Both the position numbers and the translations under genes were made by a program. Of a stretch of DNA of 64,000 bases, positions 18,278 through 27,823 are shown one piece after another (the first letter of the stretch is position 1; every line of letters begins with the position of its first letter). Origin of the DNA: Peptococcaceae bacterium (GTDB lineage: Bacteria; Bacillota; DSM-12270; Thermacetogeniales; Thermacetogeniaceae); assembly GCA_023249405.1 (NCBI GenBank), contig JAHFCR010000005.1:22682-86681 (forward strand), in the 5' to 3' direction. The notes beneath the pieces were generated by a model. The model worked only from the letters and a program-made list of their open reading frames with translations, had not been told where the DNA came from and made no database searches.

Positions 18278-19378
18278 GTGAAACCGTTCAAACAGCCACC
18301 TGATTTCGTGCTTTTTTTGGACATCCTGGTGCTGCTCACCATCGGCATTATCATGGTTTTTAGCTCCAGTTTTGTTACGGCGCAAACCACTACGGGCGAT
18401 GGTTTTTACTATCTGAAGCGCCAACTGCTCTGGGCGCTGGTGGGAATCTTCGGCATGATCGCCCTGATGCGCTTTGATTACCGGATTTACAAGAAATGGG
18501 CCAAACCATTGTTCCTGGTGGCGATCCTGTTCCTGATCATCGTACTGATCCCCGGCGTGGGGATCAAGCACAACGGGGCCCGGCGTTGGCTGGGCACGGA
18601 GGCCCTCGGCTTCCAGCCCTCCGAGGTGGCCAAGCTGGCCCTGGTACTGTTTCTGGCCTGGTATCTCTCGGGGAATCAGGACAGCAGCAAGCAGTTCATC
18701 AAGGGTTTTGCCGTGCCCCTGTCGCTGGTCGGCCTGGTGTGCGGTTTAATGCTGCTGCAGCCGGACCTGGGGACGGCGGTCACCATCGCCCTGACCTCCT
18801 GCCTGATGATCCTGGCGTCGGGCGCCCGCAAGACGCACCTGGCGGGCCTTGCCCTGCTGGGGGTGGTCCTGCTGGGGGTGGCCATCGCGGCGGCGCCGTA
18901 CCGCCTGGCCCGGTTTACTGCTTTTCTCAATCCCTGGGCTGACCCCCTGGGGAGCGGGTTTCAGACCATCCAGTCCCTTTACGCCATGGGATCGGGGAGG
19001 CTTTTTGGCATGGGGCTGGGGATGGGGCGGCAGAAGTTCCTGTACCTGCCTGAGGTGCAGACAGATTTTATCTACGCGGTGATCGGCGAGGAATTGGGCT
19101 TTATCGGGGCCGTTTTTGTGTTGCTGTTGTTTTTCGTATTTATGTGGCGAGGGCTGAAGATCGCTCTGAAGGCGCCGGATACCTTCGCTTCTCTGACCGC
19201 GGTAGGCATCACCATCAACGTGGTGCTGCAGGCTTTCATCCACATAGGCGTAGTTACCGGCTCGCTGCCGGTCAAGGGGATCACGCTGCCCTTCATCAGC
19301 TACGGCGGTTCTTCTCTGACCCTGACGTTATTGATGATTGGAATATTGCTGAACATCTCACATTATACAGAGGAATAG
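18278..19378 (+). CDS. ftsW: FtsW/SpoVE-family peptidoglycan polymerase
   Basis: 366-residue SEDS-family membrane protein with about ten spans. The catalytic-aspartate region and GARRWLG near 105, QPSEVAKLA near 115, the LLQPDLGTA loop near 165 and the PFISYGGSS signature near 340 are clear. SEDS proteins polymerise lipid II together with the class B PBP. In Bacillus the gene at this place is spoVE and ftsW is elsewhere; sequence alone does not tell which role this has, or if it has both. GTG start with CAGGGAGGTG upstream. murG follows after 11 bp. Confidence 0.92.
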   Translation: MKPFKQPPDFVLFLDILVLLTIGIIMVFSSSFVTAQTTTGDGFYYLKRQLLWALVGIFGMIALMRFDYRIYKKWAKPLFLVAILFLIIVLIPGVGIKHNGARRWLGTEALGFQPSEVAKLALVLFLAWYLSGNQDSSKQFIKGFAVPLSLVGLVCGLMLLQPDLGTAVTIALTSCLMILASGARKTHLAGLALLGVVLLGVAIAAAPYRLARFTAFLNPWADPLGSGFQTIQSLYAMGSGRLFGMGLGMGRQKFLYLPEVQTDFIYAVIGEELGFIGAVFVLLLFFVFMWRGLKIALKAPDTFASLTAVGITINVVLQAFIHIGVVTGSLPVKGITLPFISYGGSSLTLTLLMIGILLNISHYTEE

Positions 19379-19389
19379 GGGAAGCCAGT

Positions 19390-20520
19390 ATGCGTGTTAT
19401 GATCACAGGAGGGGGAACCGGTGGCCATCTCTATCCGGCCCTTGCTGTTGCCGGGCAGTTGCAGGAGCAGGACCCTGGCGGCCGGATTCTTTTCGTGGGC
19501 ACTGAGGACGGGCTGGAATCCACGGTGGTGCCGGCCCGGGGGTTCGCCTTTCATCCTGTTTCTGCGGTCAAGTGGCCGCGCCATTTATCTGGACAGGCTT
19601 TTGCCTTTTTGCCCTCGTTGTTGAGGGGATACCGCCAGAGTCTGGCTATAATCCGGGAGTGGCATCCCCAGGCTGTTTTTGCCACCGGGGGCTATGTATC
19701 GGTACCGCTGGCCATGGCTGCGGTAAGGTTGCGCATACCCCTTTTTCTTCATGAACAGAATACGGTGCCGGGGATGGCCAACCGCTTATTGTCCCGCTGG
19801 GCGCGTGCGGTATTTCTAACCTTTCCGGTGCCGGACGGCAAGCTCAATGGAGCGGCCAGGATCATTCATACCGGCCTGCCAATTCGCCAGGAGATCCTGA
19901 AGGTGGCCAGGACTGATGGCCTGAACTATTTGCATCTGAATCCGGGACTGCTGACCGTGCTGGTCACGGGAGGCAGCAGGGGGGCCCGACGCATCAACCA
20001 GGTGATGTTGGAACTCTACCGGATGTTGGCCGAGAGCGAACACCGGCGGTTGCAGTTTGTACACCTGACAGGCAGGGTGGAGTATGAGGCATTATGCCAG
20101 CAGATGGCAGCGCAGGGAATAAATGAAGGTAAAGTTGGAAAAATAGTAATGAAGCCGTATCTTGAAAAGATGGAGTATGGATTGGCGGTTGCCGATCTGG
20201 TGATCAGCCGTGCGGGGGCGGCCACCATAGCTGAATTGACAGCCCTGGGGATACCGGCGATTCTGATTCCGTACCCCTATGCAGCGGGCGACCATCAATA
20301 TCAAAACGCCCTGCATCTCGCCAAAGAACAGGCAGCAGTATTGATTCCGGAATCGGAGCTGACTCCGGAGCGGTTGTTCGAGCAACTGCAGCAGATAATC
20401 GGAGACGATGCCCGTCGACAAGACATGGGCCTGGCCGCGCGCCGCTTTGGCAGGCCACAGGCGGGAGAGGGCATTGCCCGTACCGTCCTGAAGGCTGGCC
20501 GCGGATTCCGTACAAGGTAG
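19390..20520 (+). CDS. murG: UDP-GlcNAc:lipid I N-acetylglucosaminyltransferase
   Basis: 376-residue GT28 glycosyltransferase that makes lipid II on the inner face of the membrane. The N-terminal G-loop ITGGGTGGHLYPALA (residue 5 on), the second glycine loop VTGGSRGARRIN near 195, and RAGAATIAELTALG with IPYPYAAGDHQYQNA near 275-305 identify it. ATG 19390 is chosen because an upstream in-frame start lies deep inside ftsW. Cluster order ftsW-murG-murC is standard. Confidence 0.96.
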   Translation: MRVMITGGGTGGHLYPALAVAGQLQEQDPGGRILFVGTEDGLESTVVPARGFAFHPVSAVKWPRHLSGQAFAFLPSLLRGYRQSLAIIREWHPQAVFATGGYVSVPLAMAAVRLRIPLFLHEQNTVPGMANRLLSRWARAVFLTFPVPDGKLNGAARIIHTGLPIRQEILKVARTDGLNYLHLNPGLLTVLVTGGSRGARRINQVMLELYRMLAESEHRRLQFVHLTGRVEYEALCQQMAAQGINEGKVGKIVMKPYLEKMEYGLAVADLVISRAGAATIAELTALGIPAILIPYPYAAGDHQYQNALHLAKEQAAVLIPESELTPERLFEQLQQIIGDDARRQDMGLAARRFGRPQAGEGIARTVLKAGRGFRTR

Positions 20521-20623
20521 CAGACGCAGATAGTAACCTCCGAAAAGAGCGAAACATAGAATGTTGGTGCAAATGAGTTTGAAAAACGACGATAAGGTGC
20601 AAATTGAGGGAGGAGATGGAAAA

Positions 20624-21994
20624 TTGCAGGATAATTGGTATCATTTCATCGGGATCGGAGGCACGGGCATGAGCGGGCTTGCCAAGATCATGCTGGAACT
20701 GGGCAAGCGCGTAAGCGGCTCCGACCTGGTGCCGTCTGCCAATGTTAAACGCTTGATTGAAATGGGGGCGCAGATCTCTATTGGCCACGCTACGGAAAAT
20801 ATTTATCCGGATGTGGACAATGTGGTCGTCTCTTCGGCGATTCCTCCCTCCAATGAAGAGCTAGACGCCGCCCGCAGTTTGGGCATCAATGTGATCAGCA
20901 GGGGTGAACTGTTGGCCCAGCTGATGAGAGAATCCAAGGGCATCGCTATCGTCGGTGCTCATGGCAAGACTACCACCAGTTCGATGATCTCACTCATGCT
21001 TTCCGCCAATGGTTTCGATCCCACTTTCATCATCGGTGGAGAGGTTCATGACATGGGTGGCAATGCCAAATTGGGTACCGGCGAATACCTGGTGGCAGAA
21101 GCGGACGAAAGCGATGGCTCCTTTTTGAGGCTGGAACCCTATGGAGCGGTGATCACCAATATAGACAACGATCACCTGGATTATTATAAAAATCTTGCTA
21201 CCTTGAAGCGGGCCTTCCAACAGTTTGTCAACCAGGTCAGACCCGGTGGCTTTACGGTGCTGTGCACCGACAATGAGCATGTGTGCGGTCTCGACCCCGG
21301 CCAAAAGGAGTCTATCAGCTACGGTTTATCCGGTGAACCGGTGTATAAAGCTATCAACATGATCCGTAACGAATTCAGCACCACGGCTGAGGTGCTGCTC
21401 CGCGGACGCCCTCTGGGCCGGTTGACTCTGGCGGTGCCTGGTGTGCATAATGTTCAGAATGCGCTGGCGGCAGTAGCGGTGGGCATGCGCCTGGGTCTGA
21501 CTTTTGACCAGTGCGCTGCAGCACTGGCCACCTTCACGGGCGCCCAGCGGCGGTTTCAACTGGTGGCGCAACTTGACGGCATCAAGATCGTCGACGATTA
21601 CGCCCACCACCCCACGGAGATCAGGGCGCTATTCAGGGCCAGCGAGGGCATCAGATGCCACCGGACGATCGCCGTGTTCCAACCGCATCGCTATACCCGG
21701 ACTCAATTTCTCCAGGAGGAGTTCGGCAGGGCATTTCAGGGGGCGGACGTGATCATCGTCACTGATATTTACTCGGCGGGGGAGCAGCCGATTGAAGGGG
21801 TAACCGCCGACCTGATCGTCAAAGCCCTGCAGAGGAATGGAAAGGAAGTCATCTTTTTGAGGCGCCTTGATGAGGTGGTGGATTATCTAAGAAACCAGAT
21901 CAGGTCGGGAGACCTGGTATTGACCATCGGCGCCGGCAATGTCTGGACTGTCGGCAAAAATCTTGCCAGGGCGCTGGAGCTCACTGTCCAATGA
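20624..21994 (+). CDS. murC: UDP-N-acetylmuramate:L-alanine ligase
   Basis: 456-residue Mur ligase adding the first stem residue. N-terminal WYHFIGIGGTGMSGLAK, P-loop VGAHGKTTTSSM near 110, AEADESDGSFL near 155, and DDYAHHPTEIRAL near 325. The frame is open from an ATG at 20561, but no ribosome-binding site lies before it; GAGGGAGGA 9 bases before TTG 20624 makes this the likely start, and it puts the conserved WYHF segment at residue 5, as in the family. The stop codon overlaps the murB start (ATGA). Confidence 0.93.
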   Translation: MQDNWYHFIGIGGTGMSGLAKIMLELGKRVSGSDLVPSANVKRLIEMGAQISIGHATENIYPDVDNVVVSSAIPPSNEELDAARSLGINVISRGELLAQLMRESKGIAIVGAHGKTTTSSMISLMLSANGFDPTFIIGGEVHDMGGNAKLGTGEYLVAEADESDGSFLRLEPYGAVITNIDNDHLDYYKNLATLKRAFQQFVNQVRPGGFTVLCTDNEHVCGLDPGQKESISYGLSGEPVYKAINMIRNEFSTTAEVLLRGRPLGRLTLAVPGVHNVQNALAAVAVGMRLGLTFDQCAAALATFTGAQRRFQLVAQLDGIKIVDDYAHHPTEIRALFRASEGIRCHRTIAVFQPHRYTRTQFLQEEFGRAFQGADVIIVTDIYSAGEQPIEGVTADLIVKALQRNGKEVIFLRRLDEVVDYLRNQIRSGDLVLTIGAGNVWTVGKNLARALELTVQ

Positions 21995-22905
21995 ATTGGG
22001 AACAGCTAGCCCATGAATTGCAAACAAGGGTGGCCGGCAGGGTCTTGGCCGGGGCTTCGATGAAGCAGTATACCACTTGGCGTATCGGCGGTCCCGCAGA
22101 TCTGTTGTTGATTCCTCAGGCAGAGGATGACGTGGCGGCAGCCCTGGAGTTTAACGAGCGGCATGGCCTCCCGCTGACGGTGATCGGCAACGGCTCCAAC
22201 CTGCTGGTCGGGGACGGCGGAATCAGGGGCCTGGCCCTGAGGATCGGGGGAGGGCTGCAAGAACTTCAGGTCGGAGAGAGGGAGATCGTGGCCGGGGCCG
22301 GGGTCTTTCTCCCGACCCTGTCTCGGGCGGCGTTACGGAGAAATTTGAGCGGCCTGGAATTTGGGGGTGGTATTCCCGCCTCTCTGGGCGGCGCCCTGAT
22401 CATGAATGCAGGCGCCTTCGGCCAATACATCGGAGAGAGAGTCAGATCGGTTGACACCATTGATTTCAAGGGTACCCGGCAGACCTGGAAGGACTCGGAG
22501 TTAGAATTCGCCTACCGCTGCTCAACCCTGCAATTGCATGCTCTCATTATTATTAAGGCCAGTCTGGCGCTGCAGCCGGTGGAGCAGAAAGAGATCAGGG
22601 AACGCTTTGAATGCTATTTAGAGTACCGCAGCAGTCACCACCCGCTTGATCAGCCTTCAGCGGGCAGCGTTTTCCGTAATCCGTCAGACCAACCGGCCGG
22701 GCAGCTGATCGAAATGGCGGGGCTGAAGGGGTTCCGGGTAGGGGACGCCCAGGTATCGGCCAAACACGCCAACTTTATAGTGAACCTTGGAAGCGCTACG
22801 GCAACTCAGGTAAGAGCACTCATAGAGATTATTCGGGAACGAGTTTTAGACCGGTTCGGCATCGACCTTGAAACTGAGGTGCGTGTGGTGGGGGAGGAAA
22901 GGTGA
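21991..22905 (+). CDS. murB: UDP-N-acetylenolpyruvoylglucosamine reductase
   Basis: 304-residue FAD enzyme that reduces UDP-GlcNAc-enolpyruvate with NADPH to UDP-MurNAc. The FAD-binding PP-loop type fold shows GNGSNLLVGDGGIRGL near 70 and GIPASLGGALIMNAGAFG near 130; HHPLDQPSAGSVFRNP near 215 carries the catalytic serine of type II MurB. The start overlaps murC by 4 nt, which implies translational coupling. Confidence 0.96.
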   Translation: MNWEQLAHELQTRVAGRVLAGASMKQYTTWRIGGPADLLLIPQAEDDVAAALEFNERHGLPLTVIGNGSNLLVGDGGIRGLALRIGGGLQELQVGEREIVAGAGVFLPTLSRAALRRNLSGLEFGGGIPASLGGALIMNAGAFGQYIGERVRSVDTIDFKGTRQTWKDSELEFAYRCSTLQLHALIIIKASLALQPVEQKEIRERFECYLEYRSSHHPLDQPSAGSVFRNPSDQPAGQLIEMAGLKGFRVGDAQVSAKHANFIVNLGSATATQVRALIEIIRERVLDRFGIDLETEVRVVGEER

Positions 22906-22911
22906 GTTTGA

Positions 22912-24165
22912 GTGGAGCGGTTAATTATCTCTGGTGGATCCAGATTAAAAGGCGTTGTCACGATCAGCGGCGCCAAAAACGCCATTCTCCCAATTTTGGC
23001 AGCATCACTGTTGAGCGAGAGCCCCCTGGTGCTGGAAGGCGTTCCCTGCCTGGATGACGTCAAGATCATGAAGGATGTGCTGCAGGAACTTGGCGTCAAA
23101 GTCAATTGGGATGGGGACGCCATGGAGATCAATCCCTCAGGCATCAATTCCACGGAGGTATCGCCCTCTTTGATGAGGATGATGCGCGCCTCCAACCTGG
23201 TGATGGGGGCCTTGCTGGGACGTTTTGGCAGAGTGCGGGTATCGCAGCCCGGCGGCTGCACCATCGGCTCGCGGCCAATGGATCTCCACCTGAAGGGATT
23301 TATAGCCCTGGGGGCGGAAGTGGGCCAGAAGCATGGCTTTATCGAGGTCAATTGCGCCAATTTGGAGGGCGCGGAGATCCATCTGGACTTTCCCAGCGTC
23401 GGGGCTACGGAGAATATTATGATGGCTGCCGTTCTGGCCCAGGGGACCACGATCATCCGCAATGCCGCCCGGGAGCCGGAGATCATCGATCTGCAAAACT
23501 TCCTGAACAAGCTGGGAGCGCGGATCAAGGGGGCCGGCCTGGATATCATCCGCATCGACGGTGTTCTCAAGGTTGGACGGGAGATCAATTACCGGGTCAT
23601 CCCTGACCGGATCGAAACCGGCACCTACATGGTAGCCGCGGCGGTAACCAGAGGGGACATCCTGATCAGGAACACCATTCCGGAACACGTGGAGCCGATC
23701 ACTGCCAAGCTGCGGGAGGCTGGGATAGATATTAAAGAAAAAGAGGACTGGATCCATGTGCGGGGCGTTGATCGCTGGAATGCGCTGGACGTCAGAACCA
23801 TGCCCTTCCCCGGCTTTCCAACCGACATGCAGGCCCAGATGATGGTTTTGCTCAGCCTGGCCAGGGGTACCAGCATCATCACCGAGAATATCTTCGAAAA
23901 TCGTTTTCAGCATGTTGGGGAACTGCGGCGGATGGGCGCCCTGATCCGGGTCGAGGGGCGCAGCGCGGTGGTGGAAGGGGTAGAGCATCTGACCGGAGCG
24001 GTGGTGGAGGCCACCGACCTCAGGGCCGGAGCAGCCCTGGTGCTGGGGGGCCTGGCTTCGGATAATACCACCATCGTCGAGGGACTGCAGCATATCGACC
24101 GGGGTTATGAAAAACTGATGTCAAAGCTTTCTATATTAGGGGCCAAGGTGCGCCGGGAATCCTAA
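22912..24165 (+). CDS. murA: UDP-N-acetylglucosamine 1-carboxyvinyltransferase
   Basis: 417-residue first committed enzyme of peptidoglycan synthesis. SGAKNAILPILAASLL (residues 17-32) contains the catalytic lysine-asparagine pair, and PGGCTIGSRPMDLH near 115 carries the fosfomycin-target cysteine, so the enzyme should be fosfomycin-sensitive. GTG start with GGTGAG 5 bases upstream. Last gene before a 161-bp gap in the cluster. Confidence 0.96.
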   Translation: MERLIISGGSRLKGVVTISGAKNAILPILAASLLSESPLVLEGVPCLDDVKIMKDVLQELGVKVNWDGDAMEINPSGINSTEVSPSLMRMMRASNLVMGALLGRFGRVRVSQPGGCTIGSRPMDLHLKGFIALGAEVGQKHGFIEVNCANLEGAEIHLDFPSVGATENIMMAAVLAQGTTIIRNAAREPEIIDLQNFLNKLGARIKGAGLDIIRIDGVLKVGREINYRVIPDRIETGTYMVAAAVTRGDILIRNTIPEHVEPITAKLREAGIDIKEKEDWIHVRGVDRWNALDVRTMPFPGFPTDMQAQMMVLLSLARGTSIITENIFENRFQHVGELRRMGALIRVEGRSAVVEGVEHLTGAVVEATDLRAGAALVLGGLASDNTTIVEGLQHIDRGYEKLMSKLSILGAKVRRES

Positions 24166-24263
24166 TTTTATTATCAGGCTAACCGCCACTAAGTCTTTTA
24201 GGGAGACAAGCGACGCTAAGTCGGCTGCACTGGCGGGTGCCTGGGCGCGATAGGTTCAGCTGA

Positions 24264-24295
24264 ACTTTAGTTAGGGTTTTAACCCCAACTAAAGT
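24264..24295. repeat. 32-bp imperfect palindrome upstream of ftsQ
   Basis: The arms ACTTTAGTT (24264-24272) and AACTAAAGT (24287-24295) are perfect inverted repeats; with one A/C mismatch the pairing continues as GGGTT with AACCC around a 2-base loop. There is no T-tract after it, so it is not an ordinary terminator. It lies 31 bp before the ftsQ start in the 161-bp murA-ftsQ gap and could be an operator or an mRNA-processing hairpin. A further CTTTAGT occurs at 24303-24309. Confidence 0.7.
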
Positions 24296-24326
24296 AAGTA
24301 TCCTTTAGTCTGGGAGTGGACAAGCC

Positions 24327-25118
24327 ATGGGCAATGCGCAACCGGCGGCCAGAAAACCCAGAAGAGCCAGCTCGAAGGGCTTCCTGAGGCGGCTCAGGAT
24401 GATCCTGCTCGCCGCTTTTATTATTTATGCCTGCTATTATTTCAGTCAATCCCCGTTTTTTTCCATTCAAAAGATCGAGGTTGCCGGGCAGAAGCACCTG
24501 TCCGCCACGGAGATCATCAGTGGAAGCGGCCTCCATACCGGGGTCAATATCTTTCAGGTCAATCTGGACCAGGCTGAAAAACGGCTGCTGGCCAACCCCT
24601 GGATCGAGAGCGTTGCCATACGGCGCAAACTTCCCCAGACGATCCAGATCGCCGTTAAGGAACGGCAGCCAAGCGCCATATTACTGACTGATCAGCGTTG
24701 GCTGGTGTTGGACCGCAACGGTGTCTGCATCGACTCAGTGAACTCCCTGCGCCTGTATAACCTGCCAATCATTACCGGAATCAAGCCTGACTCCACGGAG
24801 CCGGGCAAACTGGCCAGCGCCAGCCCGCTCTTAAAGCCGGTCCTGACGGCCCTGGGCCTCGACGTGGAGAATTTTTTTTCCGAGGTCAACATTGCTGATG
24901 GCAACAATCTGGTAGCCTATACCAGGGATAGTGTTCCAGTACTGCTCGGTAAGTGTGAGGGCCTGCACGCCAAGCTAGTTACAGCCCAATCACTTATGGT
25001 AAATAATAGCAACTCCGGAACGGTAATGTACGTGGATCTCCGCTCTGCCCAGGCGCCGGCAGTCAAATATCTGGAAACAGGAAACCAACAAAACGAAAAA
25101 TTGTTAAAGGGAGATTGA
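24327..25118 (+). CDS. ftsQ: Cell division protein FtsQ/DivIB
   Basis: 263 residues: basic cytoplasmic tail, one membrane span (about 29-46), a POTRA domain starting IQKIEVAGQKHLSATEI (about 52-122) and a beta domain. This is the FtsQ/DivIB layout; the place before ftsA-ftsZ agrees. It recruits and stabilises FtsL-DivIC at the septum. ATG start with GGGAGTGG upstream. Confidence 0.9.
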   Translation: MGNAQPAARKPRRASSKGFLRRLRMILLAAFIIYACYYFSQSPFFSIQKIEVAGQKHLSATEIISGSGLHTGVNIFQVNLDQAEKRLLANPWIESVAIRRKLPQTIQIAVKERQPSAILLTDQRWLVLDRNGVCIDSVNSLRLYNLPIITGIKPDSTEPGKLASASPLLKPVLTALGLDVENFFSEVNIADGNNLVAYTRDSVPVLLGKCEGLHAKLVTAQSLMVNNSNSGTVMYVDLRSAQAPAVKYLETGNQQNEKLLKGD

Positions 25119-25184
25119 ACACAAAAAGGGAAATATTGATTTTACGTTGAATTAGAATATAAACATCCGGGTGGAGGTGCCAAT

Positions 25185-26414
25185 TTGGCCCGGGGAGACA
25201 CCATGGTAGGACTGGACGTAGGAAGCACCAAGGTTGCAGTGATAGTGGGCAGCCTGGGATCGGACGGCCAACTGCAGATCATCGGATTTGGCTCGGCGCC
25301 ATCTGCCGGAATTCGGCGGGGCAGTGTCATCGACATCGAAAACACCGTTCGATCTATTGAAGAGGCGATTGAAAAAGCCGAACAGATGAGCGGGCGATCG
25401 ATCGATGGAGGGTACGTTGGCATCACTGCTACTTCAGTTGCTTCTATCAATAACCGGGGAGTGGTGGCGGTTGCCGATCCCGAACAGGAGATCACCCGGG
25501 ATGATGTGGACCGGGTGCTTCAGGCAGCCCGTGTCATCGCCCTGCCTCATGACCGCCGGGTGGTGCATGTAATACCGCGGCAATTTATCGTTGACGGCAA
25601 CGATAGCATTCTGGACCCGGTCGGCATGATCGGCGCCAGGTTGGAAGTAGAGACTCAGATCGTCACCATCACCAACGCTTCAGTGCAAAATCTGCTAAAA
25701 TGTTGCGAGCGGGCAGGCTTTCGTGTTCAGGAGCTAGTGTTGAATTCCCTGGCCTCCGGAGAGGCAGTGCTGTTTCCGGCTGAGAAGGAACTGGGAGTGG
25801 TGCTGGTGGATATCGGTGGAGGCGCCACCGATATCGCTGTTTTTGATCAGGGATCGCTCTGGTATAGCGCGGTGCTGCCGGTCGGTGGGGATTACATCAC
25901 CAGCGATCTGGCGGTGGGATTGCGTACTCCCTTGAATCAGGCGGAAGAACTGAAGAAGCGAATGGGTTGTGCCCTGCCTGCATTGACCCCGGATAACGAG
26001 ATCGTCGAGGTTCCCAGTGTGGGTGGTCAGAAGGCGCAGCAGGCCTCGAAAAAAATGATTGCCAGTATAATCCAGCCACGAGCGCAGGAAATACTTGGAC
26101 TGGTGAAGAATCAATTGGAAAAGTCGCGGTATCAGGGATTACTGCCCGGGGGGATCGTGCTCACGGGAGGAACGGCCCTGACGGAAGGCATGGTGGAACT
26201 GGCAGCGGAAGAGATGGGACAGCCGGTCCGGCTGGGATTTCCAGAGGCGGTGGGCGGCCTGGCGGATGTGATCCACAGCCCTGTTTTTGCCACCGGCATC
26301 GGGTTGCTGGCTTATGCAGCCAAGCGCCACACCACGGAAATGGAAAAAACCGAGGGACTCGCCTGGAAAGATAGTCTTGACAAACTTAAAAAATGGTTTA
26401 AAGATCTCTTTTGA
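25185..26414 (+). CDS. ftsA: Cell division protein FtsA
   Basis: 409-residue actin-fold ATPase tethering FtsZ to the membrane. [15 protein letters not shown] near residue 8 is phosphate loop 1, [13 protein letters not shown] near 210 is phosphate loop 2, and [12 protein letters not shown] near 325 the adenosine motif. The C-terminus [11 protein letters not shown] is the expected amphipathic membrane helix. TTG 25185 is preferred, with GGAGGTG 7 bases upstream; ATG 25203 is possible. ftsZ follows within 20 bp. Confidence 0.95.
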   Translation: MARGDTMVGLDVGSTKVAVIVGSLGSDGQLQIIGFGSAPSAGIRRGSVIDIENTVRSIEEAIEKAEQMSGRSIDGGYVGITATSVASINNRGVVAVADPEQEITRDDVDRVLQAARVIALPHDRRVVHVIPRQFIVDGNDSILDPVGMIGARLEVETQIVTITNASVQNLLKCCERAGFRVQELVLNSLASGEAVLFPAEKELGVVLVDIGGGATDIAVFDQGSLWYSAVLPVGGDYITSDLAVGLRTPLNQAEELKKRMGCALPALTPDNEIVEVPSVGGQKAQQASKKMIASIIQPRAQEILGLVKNQLEKSRYQGLLPGGIVLTGGTALTEGMVELAAEEMGQPVRLGFPEAVGGLADVIHSPVFATGIGLLAYAAKRHTTEMEKTEGLAWKDSLDKLKKWFKDLF

Positions 26415-26433
26415 AATGGGGATGAGTGGGGAG

Positions 26434-27474
26434 ATGTTGGAATTGGAGCTAGAGGTAAATCAGTTTGCCAATATCAAAGTGATTGGTGTGGGCGGCGGCG
26501 GCAATAACGCCGTAAACCGCATGATTCAGGCTGGCTTGAAGGGAGTCTTTTTCTACTCGGTGAATACCGATGCCCAAGCTCTGAACTTTTCTTTGACGGA
26601 ACAGAAGATCCAGATCGGCGCAAAACTTACCAAGGGATTGGGCGCCGGAGCAGACCCGGAGATCGGCTTCAAGGCCGCCCAGGAGAGTCGCGATGAACTG
26701 AACCAGGTGCTGCGCGGGGCGGATATGGTCTTTGTCACAGCAGGCATGGGCGGCGGTACCGGAACAGGCGGGGCCCCGGTGGTGGCCGAGGTAGCCAAGG
26801 AATTGGGAGCCCTGACGGTGGGAGTGATCACACGGCCCTTTACTTTTGAGGGCAAGAAAAGAGCGCTCCAGGCCGAAAAGGGGATTCAGGAACTTAAGAG
26901 CAAGGTCGATACCCTGATCATCATTCCCAACGACCGCCTGTTGCAAGTAGTTGACAAAAATACTTCGATCAACGAGGCCTTCCGGATTGCTGATGACGTC
27001 CTCAGGCAGGGTGTGCAGGGCATTTCGGACCTGATCTCGGTACCCGGCCTGATCAATTTGGACTTCGCCGACGTCAAGACCATCATGACAGAGACCGGTT
27101 CGGCCCTGATGGGAATCGGCAGCGCACAGGGTGAAAACAGGGCGGCGGAAGCGGCGCGCATCGCTATCTCCAGCCCCCTGCTGGAGACTTCCATCGAGGG
27201 GGCGAAGGGTGTCCTGTTGAATATCACCGGCGGGCCCAGCCTCGGACTGTTCGAGGTGAACGAGGCGGCGGAGATCATCCAACAGGCGGCAGACCCGGAG
27301 GCCAATATCATCTTCGGAGCAGTGATCGACGATAGTCTGGATGACGAGGTCCGGGTAACCGTGATCGCCACCGGCTTTGACGCCAAGCCGGCGGTCAAGG
27401 ACTCCACTGTGGTCGACTTTAAGTCTTTTACTTCAGAGGATCTGGACATACCGGCCTTTCTACGTAAGCGGTAA
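26434..27474 (+). CDS. ftsZ: Cell division protein FtsZ
   Basis: 346-residue tubulin-like GTPase forming the Z ring. [18 protein letters not shown] near residue 13, the tubulin signature [16 protein letters not shown] near 106, the T7 loop region [11 protein letters not shown] near 205, and a C-terminal peptide ending [13 protein letters not shown], the usual binding tail for FtsA and SepF. Three in-frame ATGs lie close together (26416, 26422, 26434); 26434 gives the standard N-terminus [11 protein letters not shown], as in Bacillus (MLEFETN). Last gene of the dcw cluster; a terminator follows. Confidence 0.96.
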   Translation: MLELELEVNQFANIKVIGVGGGGNNAVNRMIQAGLKGVFFYSVNTDAQALNFSLTEQKIQIGAKLTKGLGAGADPEIGFKAAQESRDELNQVLRGADMVFVTAGMGGGTGTGGAPVVAEVAKELGALTVGVITRPFTFEGKKRALQAEKGIQELKSKVDTLIIIPNDRLLQVVDKNTSINEAFRIADDVLRQGVQGISDLISVPGLINLDFADVKTIMTETGSALMGIGSAQGENRAAEAARIAISSPLLETSIEGAKGVLLNITGGPSLGLFEVNEAAEIIQQAADPEANIIFGAVIDDSLDDEVRVTVIATGFDAKPAVKDSTVVDFKSFTSEDLDIPAFLRKR

Positions 27475-27573
27475 TAGAAGGGAACCGGGTTTCCTGTTAG
27501 CCATGCCCAGTTCGGTATAGGGGCAGGATTTTTTATTCAGTTATTTAAAACCCACCCTATGGGATGGGCGATT

Positions 27574-27614
27574 GCTGCTATTTGGCTTTTTCAGTCAAAT
27601 ACGCAGCTTTTTTT
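27574..27614 (+). terminator. Intrinsic terminator ending the dcw cluster
   Basis: GCTGCTATTTG (27574-27584) pairs with CAAATACGCAGC (27596-27607) with a single bulged C, followed by seven Ts. The upstream 27475-27573 also holds two weaker hairpins. Together they separate ftsZ from the sporulation genes. Confidence 0.85.
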
Positions 27615-27615
27615 A

Positions 27616-27666
27616 TTTCGACGGCTGCACAAACAGACAATATTTACCAACTATTTCTTTTATAAT
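27616..27666 (+). promoter_or_regulatory. Candidate Spo0A-dependent spoIIG promoter
   Basis: A perfect TATAAT at 27661-27666 is preceded by CAGACA at 27634-27639, a spacing of 21 bp. The Bacillus spoIIG promoter has an abnormally long 22-bp spacer that makes it depend on phosphorylated Spo0A. An 0A-box-like site (reverse strand CGTCGAAA, one mismatch to TGTCGAAA) lies at 27616-27623. The leader to spoIIGA would be about 150 nt. Inference from spacing and position. Confidence 0.5.
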
Positions 27667-27823
27667 TGACTGAGACGCAAACCGCTTGTCTTAACGCATT
27701 TAGGCCTCACGAAAGAGGATGGGTCCGGAATGGAGATGGAACGGAGCGCATATAAATGGTAAACGAGAAAGCTGCAGGAACTGCCGGGATCTTTTTACGA
27801 TGCCTTGATCTGAGGTGCAGATA

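Noticed and set aside
24175..24262. A structured-looking RNA in the murA-ftsQ gap (GACGCTAAGTC resembling c-di-GMP-I riboswitch bases)
   Set aside because: The other conserved riboswitch segments and the overall stem pattern are missing; nothing beyond scattered short pairings.
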